Part shown: positions 1 through 8,820 of the stretch, piece by piece
How the letters are laid out: every line of letters starts with the position of its first letter
Numbering within the stretch: the stretch's first letter is position 1
Assembly (NCBI RefSeq): GCF_029379315.1
Contig: NZ_JAQYWQ010000006.1
Coordinates: 68,317 to 132,316, forward strand
Source: Nostoc sp. S13
Lineage (GTDB): Bacteria > Cyanobacteriota > Cyanobacteriia > Cyanobacteriales > Nostocaceae
DNA length: 64,000 nt
Direction of reading: 5' to 3'
Translations under genes and position numbers: made by a program
The notes under the pieces: generated by a model
The model's database searches: none
What the model was told of the DNA's origin: nothing
Seen by the model: the letters and a program-made list of their open reading frames with translations, nothing else

Positions 1-473
1 TCACGGTGCGAATTCCTCGCAGGTGGTTAGCGCTACAACAGCAAGCAATAGGAGTTTCACGTTCTTGGCGTGAAAAACATAATCGTCAACCAACCGATTC
101 GGAATTAGCAACAGTACTGGAAATTTCTCCAAACGAATGGCAAGAAATTAAATTAGCATGGATTAATCGCGCTCCCTTGAGTCTCGATGTGCCAGTCCAA
201 GACGGAGAAGAAGGCTCTACCTGTTTGGGAGAATTGGTTCCAGATCCTCACTATCGCAGCTTTCAACTAGCACAAGAAGACCAATTTCGCTTACAACAAG
301 CATTGGTTCAGCTAGAAAAACGCACCCGCGATGTGTTGGAATGTGTGTTTTTGCAAGATTTGACACAAAAACAAGTTGCGGAACATTTGGGCATCAGTGT
401 AGTAACGGTTTCCCGTAGAGTCAAGAAAGGACTGGATTTGATGAAACAGCTTATGGGTGTGGCAGAAGATTGA
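1..473 (+). CDS. sigF: Group 3 RNA polymerase sigma factor, SigF type (5' end outside window)
   Basis: This is the C-terminal part of an alternative sigma factor that directs core RNA polymerase to a stress or motility type regulon. The reading frame is open to the left edge (a Thr codon precedes the GTG at 6), so the GTG is an internal Val and the start lies outside the window. Visible parts are the region 3 segment (RIPRRW onward), the linker with LSLDVPV, and region 4 with helix-turn-helix residues QKQVAEHLGISVVTVSRRVK near the end. The final residues are KQLMGVAED. SigF rather than SigJ is my reading of the family pattern and is not proven. The gene ends 166 bases before a lipoprotein gene on the same strand. 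Confidence 0.8.
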   Translation, partial: TVRIPRRWLALQQQAIGVSRSWREKHNRQPTDSELATVLEISPNEWQEIKLAWINRAPLSLDVPVQDGEEGSTCLGELVPDPHYRSFQLAQEDQFRLQQALVQLEKRTRDVLECVFLQDLTQKQVAEHLGISVVTVSRRVKKGLDLMKQLMGVAED

Positions 474-639
474 CTGCAAATAAACACCAATCCGCAGTTA
501 TGCTGGGTGGGCAGTGCTAAAAATAACCTTTTAAATCTAAAAAATTAGGTTATAAAGGGAAGATACTTTGCCTTTGATACAAATTTCAGGCTTGTTAATT
601 TCCACTTTTCAATTTTCCAATGGCTTTTGAGAACAGCTC

Positions 640-1497
640 ATGGGCGTAAATTCAAAAATTACAATTGCAGCTATTTTAACTTTGGCGATCGCTGGATGTG
701 CTTCTGAAGATACACAAAAAGCCATTAATCCTGCACCAATTCCCAAAATAGCAGCAAAGTCGCCAGCAACGGCTCAATCCTTTAAGAATCCAGTGATACC
801 TACCAGAGAGGTATCACAAGTTACTCCCGCATCTGTTAACTTGATTCAATCCACTAATGCTACAGAGCGGGCACGGCTAGTTGTGCTATCAAAAAATCGA
901 AGTGACCCATTTGCACAACTTTTCGGGCAGACGGCTCCCGCAATGCCTCCAACATCTGGAAGACCTGTTCCCGTGTTGCCTAAGCTACCCACTAGATCAT
1001 TAGCAGGACGAAAACTTCCAACACGCAGCATAGCTTTAAATCCAAAGAAAAATAACATTTCTTCTGTACCAAAACCAAAAAAAGTCAATCCTATCTTGAC
1101 TTCAGTCTTGCCTAAGGTTTTGCCTCAAGTTGTCTCCAACCCGACTTTAGTATCTGTATTGCCAGCGCCAGCACAACCTGAGTTAGCAAGGGGAGTGCTT
1201 GTGACTGGTGTAGTTCTGATTAGTCAGGAACCACAAGCAATTATCAAAGTACCCGATGAGCCGACGAGTCGCTATGTGCAGGCGGGACAGCGATTAGCAG
1301 ATGGTGTACTGATTAAACGTATTGAAATGAATCAGGGCTACAACCCCATCGTGATTCTGGAACAATATGGTATTGAAGTTGCCAAAATGGTAGGGGAAGG
1401 GGCTGTCAATTCAACGCCGTCAGCTGCACCTGCTAGCGGTAATCCTGTTTCAGTGACAACGCCCCCCTCAAATCCTTCTAATGTTGGAGCTTCATAA
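640..1497 (+). CDS. Putative lipoprotein, proline-rich, unknown function
   Basis: The 285-residue product starts with a charged n-region and hydrophobic stretch ending in the lipobox LAIAGC, so it is probably processed at Cys20 and anchored to a membrane. The middle (residues about 25-180) is rich in Pro, Ala, Thr and Ser and looks unstructured. A more ordered part follows (about 185-245; RGVLVTGVVLISQEPQAII, then RYVQAGQRLADGVLIKRIE), resembling the small beta fold of secretion or pilus assembly proteins (PilP-like), but this is only inference. A low-complexity tail ends the protein. The next gene starts 2 bases after the stop, so the two are probably co-transcribed. No function is claimed. 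Confidence 0.75.
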   Translation: MGVNSKITIAAILTLAIAGCASEDTQKAINPAPIPKIAAKSPATAQSFKNPVIPTREVSQVTPASVNLIQSTNATERARLVVLSKNRSDPFAQLFGQTAPAMPPTSGRPVPVLPKLPTRSLAGRKLPTRSIALNPKKNNISSVPKPKKVNPILTSVLPKVLPQVVSNPTLVSVLPAPAQPELARGVLVTGVVLISQEPQAIIKVPDEPTSRYVQAGQRLADGVLIKRIEMNQGYNPIVILEQYGIEVAKMVGEGAVNSTPSAAPASGNPVSVTTPPSNPSNVGAS

Positions 1498-1499
1498 AC

Positions 1500-1751
1500 A
1501 TGGAGACTAAGGAAAAAATTGAATTCCCTGGTTTACCTTTAGCAGTCTATAGAGAGATAGCAGCTCATTTATGTCAAGTGGAAGGGGTAGAAGTAGATTT
1601 AATTCCCCAGTCATCCCAACAGTTTGATTACAATCAAAGTCAAATTGGTGGCTTGTCCATCTCGTGGACAGCAAACTCTGGCTCAGAAAGTCGGCAACGA
1701 GTTAGCCAAATTTTGGCTTACTATCAAAATCGCTATATAAATCTTATTTGA
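1500..1751 (+). CDS. Conserved small hypothetical protein
   Basis: This 83-residue acidic soluble protein has no signal peptide and no membrane segment. It begins ATG two bases after the lipoprotein stop codon, which suggests translational coupling in one operon. The sequence alternates predicted helix (LAVYREIAAHLCQVEGVEVD) and strand (GGLSISWTAN). I do not recognise a named family. Its place between a lipoprotein and an ABC ATPase on the same strand is the only functional hint. Confidence 0.65.
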   Translation: METKEKIEFPGLPLAVYREIAAHLCQVEGVEVDLIPQSSQQFDYNQSQIGGLSISWTANSGSESRQRVSQILAYYQNRYINLI

Positions 1752-1752
1752 T

Positions 1753-2763
1753 TTGCGAAAATCGAAGCCTCAGATTCCCGATTTTCCCAAGAAGTCGGGA
1801 ATTTTGTTATTCACGAATGTTAATATCAATTTATTGAATTTAGCTGAAAACTTGCGTACTCAAAAAACTGCTGTCTTTCTAGAAAACGTCTACAAGTTTT
1901 ACAACAATGTACCTGTAGTCAATGACCTGTCATTCAAAATTGAGGCGGGGGAGATATTTGCTCTACTTGGCCCGAACGGTGCGGGTAAATCAACCACAAT
2001 TCGGATGCTGACTACACTCACGAAACCGTCCCAAGGACGGATAGAAGTAAGTGGATATGATGTGAAGAGCCAAGCAATGCTGGCAAAACAGAGTATTGGC
2101 GTAGTCTTGCAGCAAATTAGTGTGGATAACGATTTAACCGTTTGGGAAAATATGGAACTGCATGGGAGACTACATCACATTAGCAACCCGCAGCGACAAA
2201 AACTAATTAATCAATGGCTAGAGTCTCTTGAGCTAGCACAAAAACGTGATGATTTGGTAAAAACCCTGTCTGGGGGTATGAAACGACGGTTGCAGATTGC
2301 GAGAGCTTTATTACATCAACCGCAAATTTTGTTTTTGGATGAACCAACGGTAGGACTAGACCCCCAAACCAGGCGACGCCTCTGGGAAATTATTCGGGAT
2401 TTGAATAAGCAGGGGATGACGATGCTACTGACCACTCATTATATGGATGAGGTCGAATTTTTATGCGATGCCTTTGGCTCTACCAAGCCAGGACGTATCG
2501 GTATTATGGATAGTGGTAAGCTGATTTCTTTGGGAACTTTACAACAGCTGCGTTCTGCTCACGGTGAAGGTTTGGTAATGAAGCAATTAAATCTGTCTGA
2601 AGTGGAGAGTGATGGCGCTCGTCGCTGGGAATATTTGTTTTTTCCATCCTTGGAAGCAGCAAATATCTACTTGAATGAACAGCCCGATAAAACCGGAATG
2701 ATGGTGCGTCCCTCTAACTTGGAAGATATTTTTGTGGAATTAACGGGACGCCAGTTAGACTAA
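1753..2763 (+). CDS. ABC transporter ATP-binding protein, DrrA-like drug/antibiotic exporter type
   Basis: This is a cytoplasmic ATPase subunit of an ABC exporter. Walker A is GPNGAGKS, the signature is LSGGMKRR, Walker B is ILFLDEPT followed by VGLDPQTRR, and the switch His is in LLTTHYMDE. The LSGGMKRRLQIARALLHQP pattern and the C-terminal extension match DrrA-type subunits. No ATG precedes Walker A in this frame. The candidate starts are TTG codons at 1753, 1834 or 1852, so the true N-terminus is uncertain and up to about 33 residues may not be coding. No permease gene follows. The next gene is convergent with only 2 bases between stop codons, so the membrane partner must be elsewhere. Confidence 0.85.
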   Translation: MRKSKPQIPDFPKKSGILLFTNVNINLLNLAENLRTQKTAVFLENVYKFYNNVPVVNDLSFKIEAGEIFALLGPNGAGKSTTIRMLTTLTKPSQGRIEVSGYDVKSQAMLAKQSIGVVLQQISVDNDLTVWENMELHGRLHHISNPQRQKLINQWLESLELAQKRDDLVKTLSGGMKRRLQIARALLHQPQILFLDEPTVGLDPQTRRRLWEIIRDLNKQGMTMLLTTHYMDEVEFLCDAFGSTKPGRIGIMDSGKLISLGTLQQLRSAHGEGLVMKQLNLSEVESDGARRWEYLFFPSLEAANIYLNEQPDKTGMMVRPSNLEDIFVELTGRQLD

Positions 2764-2765
2764 CC

Positions 2766-3446
2766 TCATCCTCCTAACTGTCGCAGCATAGCTTCTACCC
2801 TTTCTACGCCATTTGAGTCATTGCGCCGCTTGTACAAGTCACGGGCTTTCTGTAGCAAGCTGTTTGCTTGTTTGGCTTGTCGTCGCTGTTTATACATCGA
2901 ACCCATCAACTCATAAGTTTGAGCATTGTTCTTATCCAACTCGATTGCTTGTTGGTATGCCCAGGTAGCTGCACTATAGTCTCCCATACGCGATTGCGTC
3001 ACAGCCAATCCTAAATAGGCATTAACGTTGTTACGGTTCAGCTGTATGGCACGACGGTAGCCTTCCTTTGCCCCAGGTGTGTCGCCCAAATTCGCTTTGA
3101 TGTAACCTACAGCGTAGTAAAAATCACTATTGTTAGGGTTGATAGCGATCGCTCGACGATAAGCAGTTAATGCCGCTCGGTAATTTCCCTGTTGAGCGTA
3201 TAAGTAGCCAATACCTGAATGAATTTTAGCATTTTTGGGATCTAGGCTAGCTGCTTGCTGATAAACTGCGATCGCACCACCATAATTACCGGTATCAACT
3301 AACCTCCGTCCTTCTTCTAGCAGTTGCTTTAACTGTGGGTTTTTAGTTTGTGCCACTAGTACCTGAGCCTGAGCCACTGAAGGTATGCTGAAGGCAAAAC
3401 ATCCTAATAACACTACACTAAACACAAATGATGTTGGCTTGTACAC
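2766..3446 (-). CDS. Secreted or periplasmic TPR-repeat protein
   Basis: The 226-residue protein has a signal peptide (hydrophobic core VVLLGCFAFSIPSVAQA, likely cleaved after AQA) followed by about four to five tetratricopeptide repeats covering residues 35-215, with typical GAIAVYQQAASLDPKNA and AALTAYRRAIAINPNN units. TPR arrays are protein-protein interaction scaffolds. The location outside the cytoplasm follows from the signal peptide. It is transcribed alone, convergent with the ABC ATPase gene. No partner can be named. Confidence 0.85.
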   Translation of the reverse strand: MYKPTSFVFSVVLLGCFAFSIPSVAQAQVLVAQTKNPQLKQLLEEGRRLVDTGNYGGAIAVYQQAASLDPKNAKIHSGIGYLYAQQGNYRAALTAYRRAIAINPNNSDFYYAVGYIKANLGDTPGAKEGYRRAIQLNRNNVNAYLGLAVTQSRMGDYSAATWAYQQAIELDKNNAQTYELMGSMYKQRRQAKQANSLLQKARDLYKRRNDSNGVERVEAMLRQLGG

Positions 3447-3742
3447 AGTAAATTTCCTGAAATTTTAGACGACTTTTTTCTTGTACATTAAAACAAAAAT
3501 ATGGACTTTTGAAAACTGTATTTCTTCGTATTCATTAAATGTTAATTGTTTATCTACTCTTTCCTTTACAATCAGTGGCATATCACAGAGTCTTTACTGA
3601 AAGATCAAGTGCCAGGTATAAATGATCAAATGAGCTTACTCTACATATAAATTCGGAGAATACCAAAATTACACTCTTTTTTTACAGTAGTTATACTTAT
3701 AATTCCCCAAGAACCAAACCAATAGATGTCTCACTTAATTCT

Positions 3743-3844
3743 GGGAGCATCTCAATGAAAGCAAATATACCAGATGAGAAACAAGATTCTTGCTTCCTTT
3801 CGGAACCCACGGAGAGAATTAGGGTGAGATTTTACAAGCTTCCC
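3743..3844 (+). mobile_element. Degenerate copy of a MITE-like element with GGGAGCATCTCA end
   Basis: The first 50 bases, from GGGAGCATCTCA at 3743, match the reverse strand of the element at 34869-34988 with one mismatch visible by eye. The second half is similar only in patches (GGAGAG, GTGAGATTTTACAAG against GTGAAGTTTTATAAG), and the closing inverted repeat is eroded to a short TTCCC. It therefore looks like an old copy. It lies in the 590-base gap between the TPR and YbjQ-like genes, which otherwise holds only AT-rich DNA and one HIP1-type site near 3893. Confidence 0.7.
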
Positions 3845-4036
3845 TTAATTCTAAATAGGCGATCCGACAATGGCACTTCACGGCCCATGTGTGCGATCGC
3901 AATCTAAAATTGTGTCAGAATATGTTTATCAAACTTATCTCAACCCAGGCTAATTATAAATGTGTAAATAAATTTACATTTGTTAGAGTATTTTAATAAT
4001 AAATATCAAGCTAGATGTTATTTGGGAGGCTAATTT

Positions 4037-4363
4037 ATGATTATAAGTACTACTGATGTGATTCAAGGAGCGGTTATTGAGTCATATTTAGGTGTTGTGA
4101 CAGCAGAAGTAGTCTACGGCAGCAATTTCTTACGAGACTTTTTGGCTGGTATTCGAGATATTATCGGTGGACGCACTGGTAGTTATGAGCGTCTATTTGA
4201 GCAGGGTCAACGCAAGGCACTAGAAGAATTAGAGCAACGAGCACAACGTTTAGGAGCAAATGCTGTGATCGGCATTGAAATTGATACTGGTACAATCAAT
4301 CTTGACCAATCAGGAGTTCTTTTGCTGATTACTGCCACAGGCACTGCTGTAAAGATGCGTTAA
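4037..4363 (+). CDS. YbjQ/UPF0145 family protein
   Basis: The 108-residue soluble protein fits the YbjQ (UPF0145) family in length and in its pattern. It starts with a strand containing TTDVIQGAVIESYLGVVTAE. A glycine/arginine-rich segment (LAGIRDIIGGRTGSYERLF) and a helix (ARKALEELEQRAQRLGANAVIGI type) follow, and it ends in a hydrophobic strand. Members form pentameric rings and are annotated as possible heavy-metal binders, but no function is established. There is a Shine-Dalgarno-like GGGAGG 11 bases before the ATG. The gene stands alone between AT-rich gaps. Confidence 0.85.
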   Translation: MIISTTDVIQGAVIESYLGVVTAEVVYGSNFLRDFLAGIRDIIGGRTGSYERLFEQGQRKALEELEQRAQRLGANAVIGIEIDTGTINLDQSGVLLLITATGTAVKMR

Positions 4364-4687
4364 TTTTTTATTGTTTGTCTAATTACTTTGTGAAGATTTT
4401 TTAATAAAGGTTACAAAGTTTTGTATTAAGTCTAATTTTTTGCGGATGTATTATATATAGCAGTTAATAACTGTATTTTAACTTCTAAAGAATCATTAAA
4501 TAAAAAAAATACTAAATTTGATTAAAAATTGTTAAAGGTGTTAGTTTTTTTATCACTGAAGATATATTCATTAAATATTTCTATTGATAGATATGAAAAT
4601 AGATGATTTAGTTATTTAATCTTAAGTATAAAGATTTGAATATACCTGAAATATAGTTTGTTGAAACAGCACTGGAGAACATAAGCA
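4364..4687. other. AT-rich gene-free stretch
   Basis: About 320 bases of strongly AT-rich DNA lie between two co-directional genes. I see no reading frame, no repeat shared with the rest of the window and no strong terminator. It presumably holds the promoter of the membrane protein gene at 4688, but no box can be placed with confidence. Confidence 0.5.
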
Positions 4688-5317
4688 ATGTCATACGTAA
4701 ATCGAACAGGTGATGACGTTATTTCTAATGAACCTGTGGTAGCAGGCCGAGTAACTGAATATCATGATCTTGTTCGCTGGGGGCCGATTATTTCTGGTTT
4801 GTTGGTTTCTTTAGCTACCCAATTAATTTTGAGCGCTATAATTGGCGCTTTTGCCGCAGGTGCAGTTGAAGGTTCAGGTGCACCCAGATCAATTGCCCCA
4901 AACGCTGCGGGTAATGCGGGGCTTTGGTCAACCATAGCTTTGTTGATTTCTCTATTTACGGGTGGTTGGGTTACAGCCCGTGCTTGTGGGCCAATGAAGC
5001 GCAATACAGCTCTTCTTAACGGCGCAATTCTTTGGGCTACGACTTTGGCAGTTAGCTCATGGCTTTTAGCAAGTGGAGTATCTGGTGCTTTTGGTGTTGC
5101 TGCTTCCAACGCTGGGGCAGTCATAAACCAGGTACAACAGCAAGGTGGTGTTAATGTACCACAAGCAAACATAAGTGCCGAACAAGCTCGTGAAGCGGCA
5201 GGTAATTTACGTTCGGGATTGTGGTGGTTTGTGTTTGGTTCTTTGTTGGGTTTAATAGCTTCAATGATTGGAGCCGTAACTGGAGCTCGTAGTCCCCGCA
5301 CTAACTACAATCCTTGA
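4688..5317 (+). CDS. Small integral membrane protein of unknown function
   Basis: The 209-residue protein has about four membrane segments (about residues 33-57, 76-98, 107-130 and 175-198), rich in Gly, Ala and Ser and with short loops. A hydrophilic segment with QQQGG and NISAEQAREAAGNLR precedes the last one. The pattern resembles small stress-induced membrane proteins (YrzE-type), but I cannot name a family with certainty. The ATG is preceded by GGAGAAC. A strong intrinsic terminator follows 39 bases after the stop. Confidence 0.7.
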   Translation: MSYVNRTGDDVISNEPVVAGRVTEYHDLVRWGPIISGLLVSLATQLILSAIIGAFAAGAVEGSGAPRSIAPNAAGNAGLWSTIALLISLFTGGWVTARACGPMKRNTALLNGAILWATTLAVSSWLLASGVSGAFGVAASNAGAVINQVQQQGGVNVPQANISAEQAREAAGNLRSGLWWFVFGSLLGLIASMIGAVTGARSPRTNYNP

Positions 5318-5355
5318 AGAATTGTTTGACAAACAAAATGTTATCAACTTTAAAA

Positions 5356-5382
5356 GCACCTTTTTTGAAGGTGTTTTTTTTA
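5356..5382 (+). terminator. Rho-independent terminator of the membrane protein gene
   Basis: A perfect 6-bp stem CACCTT/AAGGTG with a 5-base loop is followed directly by eight T residues. It sits 39 bases downstream of the stop codon at 5317. Confidence 0.85.
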
Positions 5383-5410
5383 TGAAACAGAATAAAGGTG
5401 CCAGTCGCCA

Positions 5411-5572
5411 GAATTCACTTGGGTATTTTGTGCGACTGGTGGATGAATAAACGGCGTTTTTGCACCCCCGCCAAATTTTCTTGTTTTGTGGTCAACTTTC
5501 GTAGTGGGGGGTCTGAATCCCACACTGATTGCATTCTGACGAATGTATTCTGACTTCTGAATTCTTCTTCAA
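5411..5572 (+). repeat. Dispersed repeat, copy 1 of 2 in window
   Basis: About 160 bases match 62471-62660 with scattered mismatches. Shared landmarks are GGGTATT, GACTGGTGGATGAATAA, TTTTTGCACCCCC, TTGTTTTGTGGTCAACTTTC, GGTCTGAATCC and the closing TGACTTCTGAATTC. The second copy has about 30 extra bases near its end. In this copy CCAGTCGC (5401) and GCGACTGG (5432) can pair. Both copies keep a short open frame beginning MN..RFCTP, which may be fortuitous. Confidence 0.85.
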
Positions 5573-6030
5573 TATTTAAAACTGGCGTTTGTAGCGATCA
5601 ATTAATTCTGGCGTAGTCAAAATATGACTATCGATAGCTGTTAAAATTTGGCTTTTGTTAGCACCTGCAATCTAACTTTTTAGGTTCTTCAGTTCATTTT
5701 ATGGAACAGAATAATAAATAAAACCTAAAAATACGCTAGATTTATTGCTGTGAGTGGGTTTTAAGTTTTTGAGCCTTTCTATAAAACTGCGATTTTAATG
5801 CTCTCCCATAAAACCAACGCAACAACCGGATTTATTTTGTTGTCTCTAATACTAGCTTAGTACGATCGCAAAAATATTTAAAATCTTTACTCCCATTTTC
5901 TAAATATTATTAATTTTTCGGATATCTATTAATATCACGCTTCTAAAAAATAGAAATGTTTTTTAGAAGCGCAATATTTTGGATGGTTATTTTTTCTAAA
6001 TAAATTAAACGAAAACTTTACTACCGCAGA
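5573..6030. other. Gene-free stretch
   Basis: This is AT-rich DNA between the repeat and the small hypothetical gene. The only structure I notice is TTCTAAAAAATAGAAATGTTTTTTAGAAGC around 5940-5970, which contains the imperfect pair CTTCTAAAAAA/TTTTTTAGAAG and could act as a terminator for the leftward gene pair. Confidence 0.4.
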
Positions 6031-6291
6031 TCACCATTTCAAATATGAAACTTCAATGCCCTGCTCACGCCGAATTTTGCCATCTTTTTCAAACCAACCA
6101 ATTACTTGTTGCGCTGTCAAATCTTCAATCGCAACGCCGTAATCTTGGGCGATATGCTTCAAAAGTTTAAGTGATGAAATTGTCAATCTTGTTAAAAACT
6201 TTTCTGGGGAAGACAACAAAGCCGCGTCTACTTTTGCGGACTCTTCCAGAGTTAAAAATTGTGCTGATGGTTGCTGTGGTAGTACGTCCAT
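6031..6291 (-). CDS. Conserved small hypothetical protein downstream of sufR
   Basis: The 86-residue soluble protein has helical segments (LTLEESAKVDAALLSSPEKFLTRL, SSLKLLKHIAQDYG) and ends VIGWFEKDGKIRREQG..., an arrangement typical of small cyanobacterial conserved proteins. It lies 88 bases downstream of sufR on the same strand and may be read through from the sufR promoter. I recognise no family and propose no function. Confidence 0.65.
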   Translation of the reverse strand: MDVLPQQPSAQFLTLEESAKVDAALLSSPEKFLTRLTISSLKLLKHIAQDYGVAIEDLTAQQVIGWFEKDGKIRREQGIEVSYLKW

Positions 6292-6379
6292 AACGCTATC
6301 TCAAACTTAGTTGATTATTGATAATGGGTAGTTGCTATTCAGCTATTATCGATTACCGAAGCTAGATGTAAAACCGAGT

Positions 6380-7075
6380 TTATTTATGAGAATTTTGCTG
6401 GCAAGCTTGTACCAAATAGCCACAACGATGTTCGCCATCAATAATCCAGTGGGTGCGTTCTACGGTACAATCTGGTAAGACGGCTGCAAACATTTCTAAT
6501 TCGTGACCACAAATGCTGGGGAAAGACTCGGCAACGTTGGAAATGGCGCAGTTATGCTCCATTAAGATAAAGCGATCGCTCTCAAAGCAGTCATTCGCAT
6601 CAACAGGGTGATACTCCGCCATGAAGCCTTCCGCTTTTCTGAACTCTACTAAGTTGGCTACACGTTGCCGCAGTGAACCACTACCCACGCGATCGCGATA
6701 TTCTAGTGCTTTGCGCTCCCACTGTTTCTGTAAAATCCATTTAAATTGGTCATCTCCCATCGTTTCGGCTAAGGTGTCTAGCAGCGAAACCGCAAAATTG
6801 CCGTGGCCATCACCGAAGCGATCGCTCATTGTTCGATGCAAGCGATCGCGTCCCTGACGACTCAATTGATAAAGATGCTGCGGACGCCCCATCCCCGCCT
6901 GCACTGATGTCGAATACAAAACTAGCTCCTCTGCCTCCAAATCTTTGAGATGGCGACGAATCGCTTGGGGGGTAACGTCTAAAACTTCAGCTAGCTCCAA
7001 AGCCGTTGCTTTTTCGTGTTTGTGCAGATACTCTAGGATATCTTGCTTGGTTGAGGACTGGTGGATAGTCGTCAT
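6380..7075 (-). CDS. sufR: Iron-sulfur cluster biosynthesis repressor SufR
   Basis: SufR is a homodimeric DNA-binding repressor that senses Fe-S cluster status and represses the suf operon and itself. Residues about 8-60 form a DeoR/ArsR-like winged helix (ALELAEVLDVTPQAIRRHLK). The C-terminal half carries the cluster-binding cysteines in the spacing C-X12-C-X13-C-X14-C (HNC...SIC...PDC...HRC), exactly the SufR pattern. I chose the ATG at 7075 (231 residues). An upstream in-frame TTG at 7108 would add 11 residues that the family does not have. The gene is divergent from sufB, and two palindromic operators lie between them. Confidence 0.95.
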   Translation of the reverse strand: MTTIHQSSTKQDILEYLHKHEKATALELAEVLDVTPQAIRRHLKDLEAEELVLYSTSVQAGMGRPQHLYQLSRQGRDRLHRTMSDRFGDGHGNFAVSLLDTLAETMGDDQFKWILQKQWERKALEYRDRVGSGSLRQRVANLVEFRKAEGFMAEYHPVDANDCFESDRFILMEHNCAISNVAESFPSICGHELEMFAAVLPDCTVERTHWIIDGEHRCGYLVQACQQNSHK

Positions 7076-7134
7076 CTTCGGGTGCGAGACGTTCAGCAAA
7101 CGTCCCAAAAATTTCTTTGAAAATTTGACTTTGA

Positions 7135-7148
7135 CAACATTGTTGTTG
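7135..7148. promoter_or_regulatory. SufR operator, site 1 (CAAC-N6-GTTG)
   Basis: The sequence CAAC-ATTGTT-GTTG matches the inverted repeat known to be bound by cyanobacterial SufR. It is nearest the sufR start codon, 60 bases upstream of it, so occupancy would autoregulate sufR. Confidence 0.8.
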
Positions 7149-7176
7149 TTAATTTAGCGTAAAATGAAGATACATT

Positions 7177-7196
7177 AAACAACATAGCTGTTGTTT
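7177..7196. promoter_or_regulatory. SufR operator, site 2 (perfect palindrome)
   Basis: AAACAACATAGCTGTTGTTT is a perfect 20-bp palindrome containing CAAC-N6-GTTG. Its centre is 45 bp from the centre of site 1, about four helical turns, so two SufR dimers could bind the same face of the DNA. It lies 126 bases before the sufB ATG. Confidence 0.85.
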
Positions 7197-7321
7197 TACT
7201 CTCCACCACTATTCTAGCAGCCGTGTAACCATTCCGTAATGCGAGATGGGAATCGGCTAAACAAAAGCCCGTCTTCCATCCTTATAGAGATTCCAGTTCC
7301 GAACACGAGAGATTATTACTG

Positions 7322-8761
7322 ATGAGTGCCACTGTCAAAACCTTAGTCAACCAACCCTACAAGTACGGCTTTGTCACAGACATTGAGTCCGACACGATTC
7401 CGCGTGGACTAGACGAGGACGTTATCCGCTTGATCTCCTCTAAGAAGAACGAGCCGCAGTTCATGCTGGATTTTCGCCTCAGAGCTTATCGCCAGTGGCA
7501 AAAAATGACGGAACCAACTTGGCCTAATGTCAAGTATCCGCCAATTAATTATCAGGATATCATTTACTACTCAGCGCCGAAGCGCAAGAAAGAAAAACTA
7601 AACAGCTTGGACGAAGTTGATCCAACCCTTTTAGAAACCTTCGAGAAGTTAGGCATTTCTTTATCTGAACAGAAGCGACTAGCAAATGTTGCTGTGGATG
7701 CGATTTTCGATAGCGTCTCTGTCGCCACTACATTTAAAGAAAAGCTAGCGGAAGATGGCGTTATTTTCTGTTCGTTTTCCGAAGCGTTGCAAGAACACCC
7801 AGAACTGATTAAAAAATATCTGGGTAGCGTTGTTCCCATTGCTGATAACTATTTTGCCGCCTTGAACGCCGCCGTATTTAGCGATGGTTCCTTTGTCTAC
7901 ATTCCTAAAGGCGTGAAATGCCCAATGGAACTTTCTACTTACTTCCGGATCAACTCTGGTGACACGGGACAATTTGAGCGGACTTTGATTGTCGCCGAAG
8001 AAGGTAGTTATGTTTCTTACCTCGAAGGTTGCACCGCACCGATGTATGACAGCAACCAGCTGCACGCCGCCGTTGTGGAACTTGTCGCCCTTGACAACGC
8101 CGAAATCAAATACTCCACTGTACAAAACTGGTACGCTGGAGATGCTAACGGTAAAGGTGGTATTTACAACTTTGTCACCAAGCGCGGTTTGTGTCAGGGT
8201 GTAAATTCCAAGATTTCGTGGACTCAAGTAGAAACAGGTTCGGCAATTACTTGGAAATATCCCAGCTGTGTGTTGGTGGGCGATAATTCTGTAGGTGAAT
8301 TCTACTCGGTGGCGCTGACAAATCATATGCAGCAAGCCGATACTGGCAGTAAGATGATTCACGTAGGTAAGAATACCCGCAGTACAATTATTTCTAAAGG
8401 AATCTCCGCAGGTAAATCCAGCAATAGCTACCGGGGTTTGGTGAAAGTCAACCCGACAGCGAAAGGGGCGAGAAATTATTCTCAGTGTGACTCAATGCTA
8501 ATTGGGGATAATGCCCATGCCAATACTTTCCCCTACATCCAGGTGCAAAATAATGCTGCGAAGGTGGAGCATGAAGCTTCTACTTCCAAGATTGGGGAAG
8601 ATCAACTATTCTACTTCGCTCAACGGGGTATTTCTTCAGAAGATGCCATTTCGATGATGATTAGCGGCTTCTGTAAGGATGTTTTCAATCAGTTACCGAT
8701 GGAGTTTGCTGTAGAAGCTGATAAGTTGTTGAGTTTGAAGTTGGAAGGCAGTGTTGGATAA
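7322..8761 (+). CDS. sufB: Fe-S cluster scaffold subunit SufB
   Basis: SufB is the scaffold component of the SufBC2D complex in which sulfur from SufS is assembled with iron into Fe-S clusters. The 479-residue length is normal. Family landmarks include the start region [47 protein letters not shown], the C-terminal core [20 protein letters not shown] and the end [16 protein letters not shown]. The conserved C-terminal Cys used for cluster assembly (SQCDSMLIG) is present. ATG 7322 is the first in the frame. It is the first gene of sufBCDS and is expected to be repressed by SufR. Confidence 0.97.
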   Translation: MSATVKTLVNQPYKYGFVTDIESDTIPRGLDEDVIRLISSKKNEPQFMLDFRLRAYRQWQKMTEPTWPNVKYPPINYQDIIYYSAPKRKKEKLNSLDEVDPTLLETFEKLGISLSEQKRLANVAVDAIFDSVSVATTFKEKLAEDGVIFCSFSEALQEHPELIKKYLGSVVPIADNYFAALNAAVFSDGSFVYIPKGVKCPMELSTYFRINSGDTGQFERTLIVAEEGSYVSYLEGCTAPMYDSNQLHAAVVELVALDNAEIKYSTVQNWYAGDANGKGGIYNFVTKRGLCQGVNSKISWTQVETGSAITWKYPSCVLVGDNSVGEFYSVALTNHMQQADTGSKMIHVGKNTRSTIISKGISAGKSSNSYRGLVKVNPTAKGARNYSQCDSMLIGDNAHANTFPYIQVQNNAAKVEHEASTSKIGEDQLFYFAQRGISSEDAISMMISGFCKDVFNQLPMEFAVEADKLLSLKLEGSVG

Positions 8762-8767
8762 ATGGAA

Positions 8768-8812
8768 CCAAAGATAAACACAGATACATCGGCGCTCTGT
8801 GTTTATCTTTGG
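8768..8812. repeat. Perfect 17-bp inverted repeat between sufB and sufC
   Basis: CCAAAGATAAACACAGA (8768-8784) pairs perfectly with 8796-8812 around an 11-base loop. It starts six bases after the sufB stop. It lacks a T run, so it is more likely an mRNA-stabilising or processing hairpin, or a dispersed repeat, than a terminator. Confidence 0.85.
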
Positions 8813-8820
8813 AAGAATAA

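Noticed and set aside
4762..5301. Leftward frame of 179 codons
   Set aside because: It is the antisense shadow of the membrane protein gene at 4688-5317.
5505..5522. GGGTCTGAATCCC resembling a tRNA T-arm
   Set aside because: No acceptor, D or anticodon arms surround it, and it is part of the dispersed repeat also present at 62.5 kb.
7745..8362. Leftward frame of 205 codons
   Set aside because: It is the antisense shadow of sufB, which has unmistakable motifs on the other strand.
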